Positions 29,225 to 37,729 of a DNA stretch of 64,000 nt are shown piece by piece. Source of the DNA: VRUE01 sp963737575 (GTDB lineage: Bacteria; Actinomycetota; Thermoleophilia; Solirubrobacterales; 70-9); contig CAVTTJ010000009.1 of the NCBI GenBank assembly GCA_963737575.1, positions 1-64,000 on the forward strand, in the 5' to 3' direction. Each line of letters opens with the position of its first letter. Position 1 is the first letter of the stretch. Made by a program: the position numbers and the translations under genes. Under the pieces are notes generated by a model. The model searched no databases, had not been told where the DNA came from, and saw nothing but the letters and a program-made list of their open reading frames with translations.

Positions 29225-29993
29225 GAAGAACCACCCCTCTCTTCAGCGTCAATGCCGCCCTGCCGGGAGGCCTCACGATTACCTGCACGGTCAAAGGAAA
29301 GTTTTTCCGGCTCCGCAGCACGCGGCGGGCGCGGGACTTGAGCGCGACCGTGAACGCGACCCGGCCGGCTCGAAGCGGAGAGCGGACGACCCGGCCGACG
29401 CGGCTCGCGGCCGAGCTGCGGGCAGCCAGGATGGCCCGGCTGGCGAGAAGCACCACTTCGAGCTTGCCGCCGGCGCTCGCATCCGTGAGGTCGAGGGAGC
29501 CGTGCACCGCGGCCCCGCGCTGGCTCCTCGCCAGCATGAGTGCCTGCGACGCGCGTCCCCGCAGTGGAGATTCGGACGATTCCCCGGGCGGTGGCTGCTG
29601 CCCAGGCGGCGTTTCGGCCGAGCTGACGGTGATCGTCCCTTTCATTTCGGTCGGGTGGACGTAGCAGACGAAGGCGTAGGTTCCGGCCTGGACGAAGGTG
29701 CAGGACCCGCTCCAACTCATTTTTTCCTGTTCGATCGGGACGCCGCTGCAGCTCGGCTTTTCGGGGCCGCCGGTCCAGACGACGCCGTGCGGGACCGTGG
29801 TGCTCGAGCTCTTGAAATTCACGATCCCACCGAGGCCTACCGCCGCCGTCGACGGCCTCCAGACGTAGCCGGTTTCGAAATTCCCGGCAGATTCGATGGT
29901 CGGCCCCTCCGCCGAGCTTGCCGGGACGAACTGCATCGCCGCGGCGGCTGCTAGCAGCAGGACGACAACTACCTGGCCCTTCCTGGTTGCCAT
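29217..29993 (-). CDS. Secreted cupredoxin-domain protein
   Basis: 258 aa from ATG 29993, with a signal peptide (~6-28). The cupredoxin domain (~30-125) is a paralogue of the next gene, with His69 (VPHGVVW), Cys110, His113 and Met117 (CYVHPTEM), the ligands of a type 1 copper centre. A proline-rich linker and a basic, Ala/Arg-rich beta domain follow. A GGGAGGG lies ~13 bp upstream of 29993. An ATG at 30038 would add an unlikely N-terminus. The pair lies on the opposite strand inside an otherwise plus-strand housekeeping series. Confidence 0.75.
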   Translation of the reverse strand: MATRKGQVVVVLLLAAAAAMQFVPASSAEGPTIESAGNFETGYVWRPSTAAVGLGGIVNFKSSSTTVPHGVVWTGGPEKPSCSGVPIEQEKMSWSGSCTFVQAGTYAFVCYVHPTEMKGTITVSSAETPPGQQPPPGESSESPLRGRASQALMLARSQRGAAVHGSLDLTDASAGGKLEVVLLASRAILAARSSAASRVGRVVRSPLRAGRVAFTVALKSRARRVLRSRKNFPLTVQVIVRPPGRAALTLKRGVVLHV

Positions 29994-30137
29994 CCGACTA
30001 CCGAATCCCTCCCCAACGCCCGTTTCTTCCGGACGCACATGAGCGTATCGCGCCCTGGCGCGCCTACGATTGTCAATACGGAGCCCAGCTCAGGCGGGTT
30101 CAATCCGACCGCAAACTTCTCGCGGTACGCTCCACAC

Positions 30138-31391
30138 ATGTCCTCCAAACACCAGATATTCGTCGGTGGAGTGCCGATCGGCGGCGGCGCCCCGGTCGCG
30201 GTCCAGACGATGACGAAGACCGAGACGGCGAATCTCGAGGCGACGATGGAGCAGATCCGCAAGGTCGCCGACGCGGGCGCCGACCTGGTCCGGGTCGCGG
30301 TTCCGCGCGACGAGGACGCAGCGGCGCTGCGGACGATCGTCGCCGAGTCGCCGATCCCCGTGATCGCTGACATCCACTTCAATCACACGCTGGCCCTGAA
30401 GGCGATCGATGCCGGCGCCCACTGCATCCGCCTCAACCCGGGCAACATCGGCGGGCGGGAGAAAGTCGCCGAGGTCGCCGAGCGCGCGAACGCGGCCGGG
30501 ATCCCGATGCGGATCGGCGTCAACTCCGGCTCGCTGCCGAAGCACCTGCACGAGCTCGAGCGCCAGAGCCCGGTCGAGGCGCTGGTCGCCGCCGCGGGCG
30601 AGTTCGTCGAGCTGATGGAGGGCCTCGAGTTCACGAACTTCAAGGTCTCGATCAAGTCGACGAACGTCCCCAACACGATCGCCGCCAACCGGATGCTCGC
30701 CGAGAGGATTCCCTACCCGCTGCATCTCGGGATCACCGAGGCGGGGACGAAATGGGCGGGGTCGCTGAAGTCCGCCGTCGGTCTCGGCAGCCTGCTCGCC
30801 GACGGGGTCGGCGACACGATCCGGATCAGCCTCTCGACCTTCCACGCCGAGGAGGAGGTCAAGGTCGCCTGGGAGATCCTCAAGGCCCTGCAGCTGCGCC
30901 AGCGCGGCCCGGTCCTGATCGCCTGCCCGACCTGCGGCAGGCTCCAGTTCGACATGGACTCCGTCGTCGCCGAAATCGAGCAGCGGCTGGAGCGCTACAC
31001 CGAGCCGATCGAGGTCGCCGTCCTCGGCTGCGCCGTCAACGGGATCGGCGAGGCCAGCCATGCCGACTTCGGGATCGCCGGCGCCAAGAACGAGGGCCTG
31101 ATCTACGCCCACGGCAAGCCGCTGCGCAAGGTCCCGCAGGCGGCCCTGGTCGACGCGCTGTTCGAGGAGATCGACAAGTCCCTCGACCGCGGGGGGGTCG
31201 AGTTCGACGAGGACGAATCGCGCGAGGGCGCGGCCTGGCTGGCGAAGATCGAGGAGGAAAACGCCGGCGACCTGACCCCCGAGCGGATCGCGAAGCTCGA
31301 GCACGAAGCGGCCGAGAAGGGCGAGTCCGACAGGGTCCTGCTCGACGAGGACGCATCGCCGACCGCCGGCCGCAGGTTCAGTCGCGCCTGA
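30138..31391 (+). CDS. ispG: 4-hydroxy-3-methylbut-2-enyl diphosphate synthase
   Basis: 417 aa. It reduces MEcPP to HMBPP, the penultimate MEP-pathway step. The TIM barrel begins QIFVGGVPIGGGAPVAVQTM; TKTETANLEATMEQI and ADIHFNHTLAL are typical. The 4Fe-4S cysteines are in IACPTCGRLQFD and VLGCAVNGIGEASHAD. The C-terminus is extended by ~60 acidic residues. ATG 30138 is chosen because the family N-terminus starts there; 30039 would add 33 unlikely residues. Confidence 0.95.
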   Translation: MSSKHQIFVGGVPIGGGAPVAVQTMTKTETANLEATMEQIRKVADAGADLVRVAVPRDEDAAALRTIVAESPIPVIADIHFNHTLALKAIDAGAHCIRLNPGNIGGREKVAEVAERANAAGIPMRIGVNSGSLPKHLHELERQSPVEALVAAAGEFVELMEGLEFTNFKVSIKSTNVPNTIAANRMLAERIPYPLHLGITEAGTKWAGSLKSAVGLGSLLADGVGDTIRISLSTFHAEEEVKVAWEILKALQLRQRGPVLIACPTCGRLQFDMDSVVAEIEQRLERYTEPIEVAVLGCAVNGIGEASHADFGIAGAKNEGLIYAHGKPLRKVPQAALVDALFEEIDKSLDRGGVEFDEDESREGAAWLAKIEEENAGDLTPERIAKLEHEAAEKGESDRVLLDEDASPTAGRRFSRA

Positions 31392-31392
31392 G

Positions 31393-33213
31393 ATGGCGGT
31401 CGGGGCGACCAGCGCGGGTGAGAGGCCGAAAGCGCTCGAGGCGGCGACGATGGCCGAGGCCTTCCAGCTGACCGCCGCCGAGCGCGCCGAGCACCCCGCG
31501 ATCCGCACCAAGGAGGACGAGTTCACGATCACCTGGTCCGGTTACGCCGAGCGCGTTCGATCGGTCGCGGCCGGTATCGCCGCGCTCGGCGTCGGCCGCG
31601 ACGACACCATCGGGCTGATGCTCACCAACCGCCCCGAGTTCCACTTCGCCGACACCGCCGCGATGCACCTCGGCGCGACGCCGTTCTCGATCTACAACAC
31701 CTCGACGCCGGAGCAGATCGCCTACCTGCTCGAGGACGCGAGCAACCGGGTCCTCTTCACCGAGCAGGCCCTGCTCGACTCCGTGCTCGCCGCCCGCGAC
31801 GCGGCCTCGGGATCTGCGCTCGAGACCGTCGTCGTCGTCGACGGAGACGCCCGTGACGGCGCCATCACGCTGGCCGAGCTCGAGCAGGGCGGCGGCGAGG
31901 AATTCGACTTCGAAGCCGCCTGGCGGGCGGTCAAGGCCGACGACATCCTGACCCTGATCTACACCTCGGGGACGACCGGGCCGCCGAAGGGCGTCCAGCT
32001 CACCCACGCGAACGTGCTGACGACGATGGACACCTTCGACCGGTTGCTGCGGCTCTCCTCCGACGGCCGCCTCGTCTCATGGCTGCCGATGGCGCACGTC
32101 GCCGAGCGCAACTGCACCCAGTACCTGCCGATGACCCACGGGCTGACGACCACCTGCTGCCCCGACCCGCGCCAGGTGGTTCTCTACCTGATCGAAGTGC
32201 GGCCGACCTGGTTCTTCGCGGTGCCGCGGATCTGGGAGAAATTGAAGGCGGCGATGGAGGTCGCCTTCGACGCCGAGTCGGACGTGGCCCGCAAGGAGGC
32301 CATTGTCAGGGCGCTCGAAGTGGGAATGAAAAAGGTCCGCGCCGAGCAGGCGTTCGGAATCGTCCCGCCCGAGCTCGCGCTCGAATACGAGAAGGTCGAC
32401 GAGGAGGTCCTCTCCGACCTGCGGGCACGCGTCGGGCTCGACCAGGTCGAGGCGGTCAACGTCGGCGCCGCGCCGACCCCACGCCAGGTGATCGAGTTCT
32501 TCCACGCGCTGGGAATCCCTCTGGCCGAGCTCTGGGGGATGTCGGAGACCTCCGGCGCCGGGACCGTCAACCCGCCGGAGCGGATCAAGATCGGGACCGT
32601 CGGCCCGCCGGCGCCGGGGATCGAGGTGAAGCTCGCCGACGACGGCGAGGTGCTGATCCGCGGCGGAGTGGTCATGCCCGGCTACCGCAACAATTCCGAG
32701 AAGACGGCGGAGACGATCGATTCCGACGGTTGGCTCCATACGGGGGACGTCGGCGAGCTCGACGAGGACGGCTACCTGACGATCGTCGACCGCAAGAAGG
32801 AGCTGATCATCAACTCCGCCGGCAAGAACATGTCGCCGGCCAACATCGAGGCGAAGTTGAAGGCGGCGAGCCCGCTGATCGGCCAGGTCTGCGCGGTCGG
32901 CGACGACCGGCCCTACAACGTGGCGCTGATCGTCCTCGACCCCGACGCGGCGCCGGTCTTCGCCCAGCAGGAGGGAATCGAGGACGTCTCGCTCGAGTCG
33001 CTGGCGGACGAGCCGGCGATCCTCGAGGAGGTCGCGGCCGCGATCGAGCGCGGCAACTCGGACCTCGCCCGCGTCGAGCAGATCAAGCGGTTCAAGGTCG
33101 TCCCGGCCGACTGGGGGCCCGGCGGCGACGAGCTGACCCCGACGATGAAGCTGAAAAGGCGGCCGATCGAACGAAAGTACGCGGCCGAGATCGAGGAGCT
33201 GTACGCCGACTAG
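31393..33213 (+). CDS. Long-chain fatty acyl-CoA ligase (AMP-binding, FadD15-like)
   Basis: 606 aa. It activates fatty acids to acyl-CoA through an acyl-adenylate. The P-loop LIYTSGTTGPPKGVQLTH, the LWGMSETSG motif, GWLHTGDVGELDEDGYL and the hinge IVDRKKELIINSAGKN are all present, with the C-terminal lid after it. It starts 1 bp after the ispG stop. Substrate chain length is not readable. Lipid context in the window includes a wax ester/DGAT enzyme and an ether-lipid-type synthase. Confidence 0.9.
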   Translation: MAVGATSAGERPKALEAATMAEAFQLTAAERAEHPAIRTKEDEFTITWSGYAERVRSVAAGIAALGVGRDDTIGLMLTNRPEFHFADTAAMHLGATPFSIYNTSTPEQIAYLLEDASNRVLFTEQALLDSVLAARDAASGSALETVVVVDGDARDGAITLAELEQGGGEEFDFEAAWRAVKADDILTLIYTSGTTGPPKGVQLTHANVLTTMDTFDRLLRLSSDGRLVSWLPMAHVAERNCTQYLPMTHGLTTTCCPDPRQVVLYLIEVRPTWFFAVPRIWEKLKAAMEVAFDAESDVARKEAIVRALEVGMKKVRAEQAFGIVPPELALEYEKVDEEVLSDLRARVGLDQVEAVNVGAAPTPRQVIEFFHALGIPLAELWGMSETSGAGTVNPPERIKIGTVGPPAPGIEVKLADDGEVLIRGGVVMPGYRNNSEKTAETIDSDGWLHTGDVGELDEDGYLTIVDRKKELIINSAGKNMSPANIEAKLKAASPLIGQVCAVGDDRPYNVALIVLDPDAAPVFAQQEGIEDVSLESLADEPAILEEVAAAIERGNSDLARVEQIKRFKVVPADWGPGGDELTPTMKLKRRPIERKYAAEIEELYAD

Positions 33214-33227
33214 CTAGGTTTCCCGGC

Positions 33228-34914
33228 GTGACCCGCTGGAGCGAGACCTTCATACCGACGCTGCGGGATGCGCCCGCCGACGCCGAGGCGGTCTCTCACA
33301 GGCTGATGGTCCGGGCCGGACTGATCCGCCAGCTCGGCGCCGGGCTCTGGACCTACCTGCCGGCCGGCTGGCGGTCGATCCGCAAGGTCCAGCAGGTCCT
33401 CCGCGAGGAGATGGAGGCGATCGGGTGCCAGGAGATGCTGATGCCGGTCCTCCAGCCCGCCCAGCCCTGGAAGGAAACGGGGCGCTACGCGATCGACGAG
33501 CTGTTCAAGCTCGAGGACCGCAGGGGAGCCGAGATGGTTCTCGCGATGACTCACGAGGAGTGCCTGACCTACCACCTGGCCCGCGAGGTCCGCTCCTACC
33601 GCGATCTGCCGATGATGCTGTTCCACATCCAGACCAAGGAGCGCGACGAGCCACGGCCGCGCGCCGGGGTTCTCCGGACCCGCGAGTTCCTGATGAAGGA
33701 CGCCTACTCCTTCGATCGCGACGCGGAGGGGCTCGACCGCTCCTACGGGCTCCAGAGCGAGGCCTACGCGAGGATCTTCGACCGCTGTGGCCTGCGCTGG
33801 TACCGGGTCGAGTCCGACGTCGGGATGATGGGCGGCTCCGGTGCCCACGAGTACATGGCTCCCTGCGCGGCCGGCGAGAACGAGGTCGCGCTCGCCCCCG
33901 GCTACGCGGCGAACGTCGAGGTCGCCTCGGCCGAGCCGCAGCCGGTCGACCTCCCCGCGCCGCTCTCCGCCCCCGAGCAGGTCTCGACGCCTGGTCTGAC
34001 GACGATCGACGAGGTCGCGCCCCACCTCGGCCTTCCGCCCGGGGCGCTGATCAAGGCCCTGCCGGTGGTGGTCGACGGGCGCGGCATGATGATCGTGCTG
34101 ATCCGCGGCGATCATCGCCTCAACGAGATCAAGCTCCGCAACGCGCTCGGCACCGACTTCAGGCTCGCCGGCAGCGAGGAGATCGAGGCCGAGATCGGCC
34201 CGGTCGGGTTCCTCGGCCCGGTCGGCGCCACGGTTCCGATCGTCAAGGACGCCGCGATCGTCCCCGGCCCCTACGTGACCGGCGCCAACCGGGCGGACAC
34301 CCACCTGCGCGGGGTCGAGCCCGGGCGCGACTTCCCCTTCGAGGAGATGGACGTGCGGAGGGTCGAGGTCGGGGACACGGCGCCGGGAGGGGCGACGATC
34401 GAGATCGAGACGGCGATCGAGGTCGGCAACATCTTCAAGCTCGGGACGCGCTACTCGATACCGCTCGGCGCCACCTACCTCGACGAGGGCGGGACCGAGC
34501 GGCCGATCGTGATGGGCAGCTACGGGATCGGCCCGGCGCGGATCGTCGCCGGCGCGATCGAGCAGCAGGCCGACGAAAAGGGAATCGTCTGGCCGCAGGC
34601 GATCGCGCCCTGGCGCGTTCACCTCGTCACTCTCGGAAAGGAGGGGGAGGCCGAGCGCGAGGCCGCCGACCGCCTCTACGACGACCTCTGCGGCGAAATC
34701 GGCGCCGAGGTCCTCTACGACGACCGCGACGCGGGGCCCGGCGAGAAGCTGACCGACGCCGAGCTGCTCGGCTGTCCCGGTCCGGCTCCTGGTCGGCCGC
34801 CGCGGGCTCGCCGACGGGATCGTCGAGGCCACCACTCGCATCGACGGCGCCGAGCACAGGCTTCCACTGGAGGACGCCGTCGAGCGGACACTCGCCCTCC
34901 TGGAAGGAATGTGA
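33228..34914 (+). CDS. proS: Prolyl-tRNA synthetase, one frameshift near the 3-prime end
   Basis: ~561 aa after correction. It charges tRNA-Pro. Class II motifs: motif 2 RDEPRPRAGVLRTREFLMKD, motif 3 GSYGIGPARIVAGAIE. Between them lies the YbaK-type editing insertion (TIDEVAPHLGLPPGALIKAL). The anticodon-binding domain breaks at 34776-34778: CCC where CC gives continuous ELLGCPVRLLVGRRGLADGI and an ending LALLEGM at TGA 34912. As given, the frame runs on to 34967. The extra C in a C run suggests a sequencing slip. GTG start 33228; AMP-ligase upstream, pgsA downstream. Confidence 0.9.
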
Positions 34915-34928
34915 CCCCGCCCGCGACG

Positions 34929-35000
34929 GACGCGGGAGCGAGCGAGCAGGATAGCCGGTGTCGATGAGTGCGAGCGAGCGAGAGCAGGGTACGCGGGCGG
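34929..35000 (+). repeat. GAGCGAGC-type repeat, copy B2 (proS-pgsA junction)
   Basis: The sister of B1 (9398-9470), with the same order of blocks GACGCGGGAGCGAGCGAGCA, GCCGGT and ATGAGTGCGAGCGAGCG. Here the second half is read in frame as the N-terminus of PgsA (MSASEREQG...). Confidence 0.75.
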
Positions 35001-35647
35001 AATCGTCTTCCCGGGCCCCGTTCGGGCGTGGCCGGGTGCGGCGGCTCTTCGGCCTCGACCGCAGCGGGCCGCCGCCGCGGCAGACCGAGAAGGGCGAGCC
35101 GCTCAACCCCTGGACGCTGCCGAACCTGATCGGGTACCTGCGGATCGCGGCGATCCCCCTGTTCCTCTATCTCGCCTTCGAATCGGGCGACGGCCGCAGC
35201 GCCGGCGCCGCGATCGTCTTCTGGCTGATCGCCGCCGGCGACTATGTCGACGGATTCCTCGCCCGCGTCACCGGCCAGTACAGCCGGTTCGGGGCGCTTC
35301 TCGACCCCTTCATCGACCGCCTCACGATCCTCGCCGGCGCCGTCGTCTGCTGGCACTTCGAGCTGCTGCCGCGCTGGGCGCTGGCGCTGCTGGTCGCGCG
35401 CGAACTGGTGATGCTCCTCCTCGCCCAGCAGGCGCTCCGCCGCGGGGTCGAGATCCGCGTCAACTGGCCGGGGCGGATCTCGGTCTTCCCGATCATGGGC
35501 GGGATCTTCTTCGCCCTCGTCGTCGACGGCTGGGTCCCGGCGGCGCTCCTGATAGTCGGCGTCGGCCTCGCGCTGATCGCAACCGTCCTCTACGCGCGCA
35601 CCGGTTTGCGGGCGGTGCGGGCGCAAGACGGTGCCCAGGCCGGGTGA
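34958..35647 (+). CDS. pgsA: CDP-alcohol phosphatidyltransferase (PgsA-like)
   Basis: 229 aa. The family motif D-x2-DG-x2-AR-x8-G-x3-D-x3-D is complete (GDYVDGFLARVTGQYSRFGA then LLDPFIDR). It is a membrane enzyme that swaps CMP of CDP-diacylglycerol for an alcohol phosphate; the length and PNLIGYLRIAAIPLF fit phosphatidylglycerophosphate synthase, but cardiolipin- or inositol-phosphate-type synthases are possible. The first ~15 residues come from repeat B2. GTG 34958 has AGGA 6 bp upstream; ATG 34964 is an alternative start. It would use the product of CdsA. Confidence 0.85.
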   Translation: MSMSASEREQGTRAESSSRAPFGRGRVRRLFGLDRSGPPPRQTEKGEPLNPWTLPNLIGYLRIAAIPLFLYLAFESGDGRSAGAAIVFWLIAAGDYVDGFLARVTGQYSRFGALLDPFIDRLTILAGAVVCWHFELLPRWALALLVARELVMLLLAQQALRRGVEIRVNWPGRISVFPIMGGIFFALVVDGWVPAALLIVGVGLALIATVLYARTGLRAVRAQDGAQAG

Positions 35648-35650
35648 ACC

Positions 35651-35692
35651 TTCAACCTGGAGTTGAACCTTTCGGGTCCAGCCACCTATAAT
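35651..35692 (+). promoter_or_regulatory. Promoter with inverted repeat over the -35, before the RsiG-like/FHA/FtsR operon
   Basis: TTGAAC (35663-35668), an 18 bp spacer and a perfect TATAAT (35687-35692), the best promoter in the window. Overlapping the -35 is TTCAAC-CTGGA-GTTGAA (35651-35667), and TGAACCTT occurs twice 19 bp apart (35645 and 35664). A MerR-family regulator (FtsR) is encoded two genes downstream; binding here would be autoregulation, which is inference. Confidence 0.65.
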
Positions 35693-35744
35693 CGTGCGTC
35701 CAGCGGCCAACGGAGGCGAAAGGGCTTCCCGAACAAGGAGCGAG

Positions 35745-36017
35745 ATGGAGGACACCTTCCCGGACCTAGGTTCCCTCAACGACGAGGAGCTGAAGGGACT
35801 GATCGACAACCTGACCGAAGAGGAGAACGAGATCTCCTACCGGCGCCGGGTCCTGCACGGCAAGATCGACATTCTCCGGGCCGAGCTCGTCAACCGGCTG
35901 CGCCAGAAGCGCGAAAGCGGCGACTCGCTGATCTCCGGCGATGACGTCGCGCAACTGACCGAGATCCTCGCCGGCAAGGCCAAACCGCAGCCGCCGGAGG
36001 ACAAACCGGCCGCCTGA
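35745..36017 (+). CDS. RsiG-like small coiled-coil protein with c-di-GMP-type motif
   Basis: 90 aa, mostly one helical hairpin. LGSLNDEELKGLIDNLTEEE leads into a helix with Glu27, Ser31, Arg34, His38 and Asp42. This matches the E-x3-S-x2-R-x3-Q-x3-D signature by which RsiG, the anti-sigma factor of the sporulation sigma WhiG, binds cyclic di-GMP, except that Gln is His. Streptomyces RsiG has two copies in one chain; early-branching actinobacteria have single-motif versions that work as dimers, and this fits that form. Start ATG 35745 has AAGGAG 5 bp upstream. The partner sigma is not in the window. Confidence 0.6.
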   Translation: MEDTFPDLGSLNDEELKGLIDNLTEEENEISYRRRVLHGKIDILRAELVNRLRQKRESGDSLISGDDVAQLTEILAGKAKPQPPEDKPAA

Positions 36018-36035
36018 CCGGCCCCGGAGGCTTCC

Positions 36036-36509
36036 ATGGCAGTTCACTGTCCCGAGTGCGGCTTCGTCAACCCCGAGGGGGCCAACTACTGCCAGAAATG
36101 CGGCGCGTACCTCGGCGGCCCGAGCGAGGGCGGAGACGAGCCGACGACGATGACCTACACGGTCGACGACACCGGCGACATGCAGCCGATCGACATCGAC
36201 CAGGTGCTCGAGAAGAACGGCGCGGCGCTGGTGATCCGAAGCGGCGGCGGCCGCTCCGGTGAGAGCTTCACCGTCGACGAGGATCGGGTCAGCATCGGCC
36301 GCAGCCCCGACGCCGGCGTCTTCCTCGACGACGTCACCGTCTCCCGCAACCACGCCCTGCTCGTGCGCCGCCGCGACGGCCTCTACATCGACGACCTCGG
36401 CTCGCTCAACGGCACCTACGTCAACCGGCGCCGAATCGAGTCCCACCGCCTCTCCGACGGCGACGAGATCCAGGTCGGCAAGTACAAGCTGAGCTTCCTG
36501 GAGAAGTAG
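36036..36509 (+). CDS. Zinc-ribbon and FHA-domain protein (GarA/OdhI-like arrangement)
   Basis: 157 aa. The N-terminal zinc ribbon has Cys5, Cys8, Cys19 and Cys22 (HCPECGF, NYCQKCG). A short linker with TMTYTVDDT follows, then an FHA domain (~65-155) with VSIGRSPDAGVFLDDVTVSR and GSLNGTYVNRRRI. FHA domains bind phosphothreonine, so it is likely to be a target or reader of a Ser/Thr kinase. In mycobacteria and corynebacteria an FHA protein (GarA/OdhI), which has a threonine-rich N-terminal phosphorylation site, is encoded next to FtsR; the linker TMTYT could be the equivalent site. It is 18 bp after the RsiG-like gene. Confidence 0.85.
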   Translation: MAVHCPECGFVNPEGANYCQKCGAYLGGPSEGGDEPTTMTYTVDDTGDMQPIDIDQVLEKNGAALVIRSGGGRSGESFTVDEDRVSIGRSPDAGVFLDDVTVSRNHALLVRRRDGLYIDDLGSLNGTYVNRRRIESHRLSDGDEIQVGKYKLSFLEK

Positions 36510-37256
36510 ATGGCGACCGTCGACAAGACACCCCGCGCCCGCGACTCCGCCAGCCGCCCGCGCAAGGCGCTGACGATCGGGGCCGTGTGCAAGATCCTCC
36601 AGGGCGAGTTCGACGACATCTCGATCTCGAAGATCCGCTACCTCGAGGACCAGAAGCTGCTGAGCCCGCGGCGGACCGACGGCGGCTACCGCCTCTACAG
36701 CCAGTCCGACGTCGAACGGCTGCGGACGATCCTCAGGCTGCAGCGCGACGAGTTCCTGCCGCTGCGGGTGATCCGCCAGGAGCTCGCCTCCGGCGGCGAC
36801 ATCGAGTTCTCCGGCGGGTCCGACCGCCGCCCCGCGGGCGGCGCGGTCCGGCGGGCGATCCTCGTCAATACCTCGAGCGTCTACCTGACGCTCGAGGAGC
36901 TGATCGAGGAGACCGGCGCCCGCGCCGAGCTCGTCTCCGAACTCGAGAACTTCGGCATCGTCCAGCCCGAGAAACGGGACGGAAGGACCGTCTACGACGA
37001 GACCGACCGCGAGGTCGTCCGCTCCGCAAACGAGCTCTCGAGAGTCGGCGTGGCAGCCCGCAACCTGCGGATCTTCCGCTCCTCGGCCGACCGCGAGGCG
37101 AACCTGCTCGAAACGCTGTTGGGGCCGTCGCTTCGCTCGCGCAATCCCGAGCGCCGCAAGGAGGCGCTCGAGAGCCTCGAGAGCCTCGCCGCCACGGTCA
37201 GCCACCTCAAGCACCTGCTTTTGGTCAGGGACCTGCGGCGGCTCACCGGGGACTGA
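36510..37256 (+). CDS. ftsR: MerR-family transcriptional regulator, FtsR-like
   Basis: 248 aa. The winged helix-turn-helix is at ~20-90 (LTIGAVCKILQGEFDDISIS, KIRYLEDQKLLSPRRTDGGY, RLYSQSDVERLRTILRLQRD). A second, wHTH-like domain covers ~115-180 (YLTLEELIEETGARAELVSE), then a helical C-terminus. The two-domain architecture and the immediately preceding FHA gene match FtsR of corynebacteria and mycobacteria, an activator of ftsZ. It lacks the Cys ligands of metal-sensing MerR proteins. It starts directly at the FHA stop. Confidence 0.8.
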   Translation: MATVDKTPRARDSASRPRKALTIGAVCKILQGEFDDISISKIRYLEDQKLLSPRRTDGGYRLYSQSDVERLRTILRLQRDEFLPLRVIRQELASGGDIEFSGGSDRRPAGGAVRRAILVNTSSVYLTLEELIEETGARAELVSELENFGIVQPEKRDGRTVYDETDREVVRSANELSRVGVAARNLRIFRSSADREANLLETLLGPSLRSRNPERRKEALESLESLAATVSHLKHLLLVRDLRRLTGD

Positions 37257-37264
37257 TCGTCCCG

Positions 37265-37729
37265 GTGCCCAGGGTCACCCGCCGCCGCCACGTCTCCGCA
37301 AACCCGGGAGAGGTCTGGGCGCTCGTCTCCGACCCCTACAGCATGCCCCGCTGGTGGCCGCGCACGAGCCGGGTCGAGAGCGTCGACCTCAAGCCCGGCG
37401 GCCGCCGGACGCAGTGGACCCAGGTGCTGGAGACGGCCGAAGGGCGCGGCGTCAGGGCCGACTACCGCTGCGTCAGCTCGGCCGAGGGAGAGCGCTACGC
37501 GTGGGAGCAGCAGCTCGAGGGGACGCCGTTCGCCAAGCACCTGCACAGCTCCAAGGTCGAGGTCAGTCTCCGCGCCGAGGACGGCGGCACCGAGGTCGCG
37601 CTCTGCTCCGAGCAGACGCTCCGCGGCCTCTCGCGGCTCGGCTCGCCGATGATGCGCGGCGGCCAGGGCCGGATCCTCGAGCAGGCCCTCGACGGCCTCG
37701 AACGGGCGCTCGGCCCGGAAGACGAATGA
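37265..37729 (+). CDS. SRPBCC (START-like) family protein
   Basis: 154 aa from GTG 37265. It has the polyketide-cyclase/START-like pattern, PGEVWALVSDPYSMPRWWP at the N-terminus, a central beta sheet and the long C-terminal helix (ILEQALDGLERAL). Such proteins bind hydrophobic ligands in a cavity; the ligand is unknown. It follows ftsR after 8 bp and overlaps the next gene by 4 bp, so it belongs to the operon. Confidence 0.75.
   Translation: MPRVTRRRHVSANPGEVWALVSDPYSMPRWWPRTSRVESVDLKPGGRRTQWTQVLETAEGRGVRADYRCVSSAEGERYAWEQQLEGTPFAKHLHSSKVEVSLRAEDGGTEVALCSEQTLRGLSRLGSPMMRGGQGRILEQALDGLERALGPEDE

Noticed and set aside
33210..34841. A 543-codon open frame antisense to proS, and similar long antisense frames over nadE (41344-42771) and ispG (30090-31532)
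   Set aside because: High-GC coding sequence routinely leaves the antisense frame open. The products are Arg/Gly/Asp-biased with no motifs, while the sense strand encodes complete known enzymes.
36510..37256. A metal- or drug-sensing MerR regulator
   Set aside because: It lacks the cysteine ligands and has the two-domain FtsR layout next to an FHA gene.
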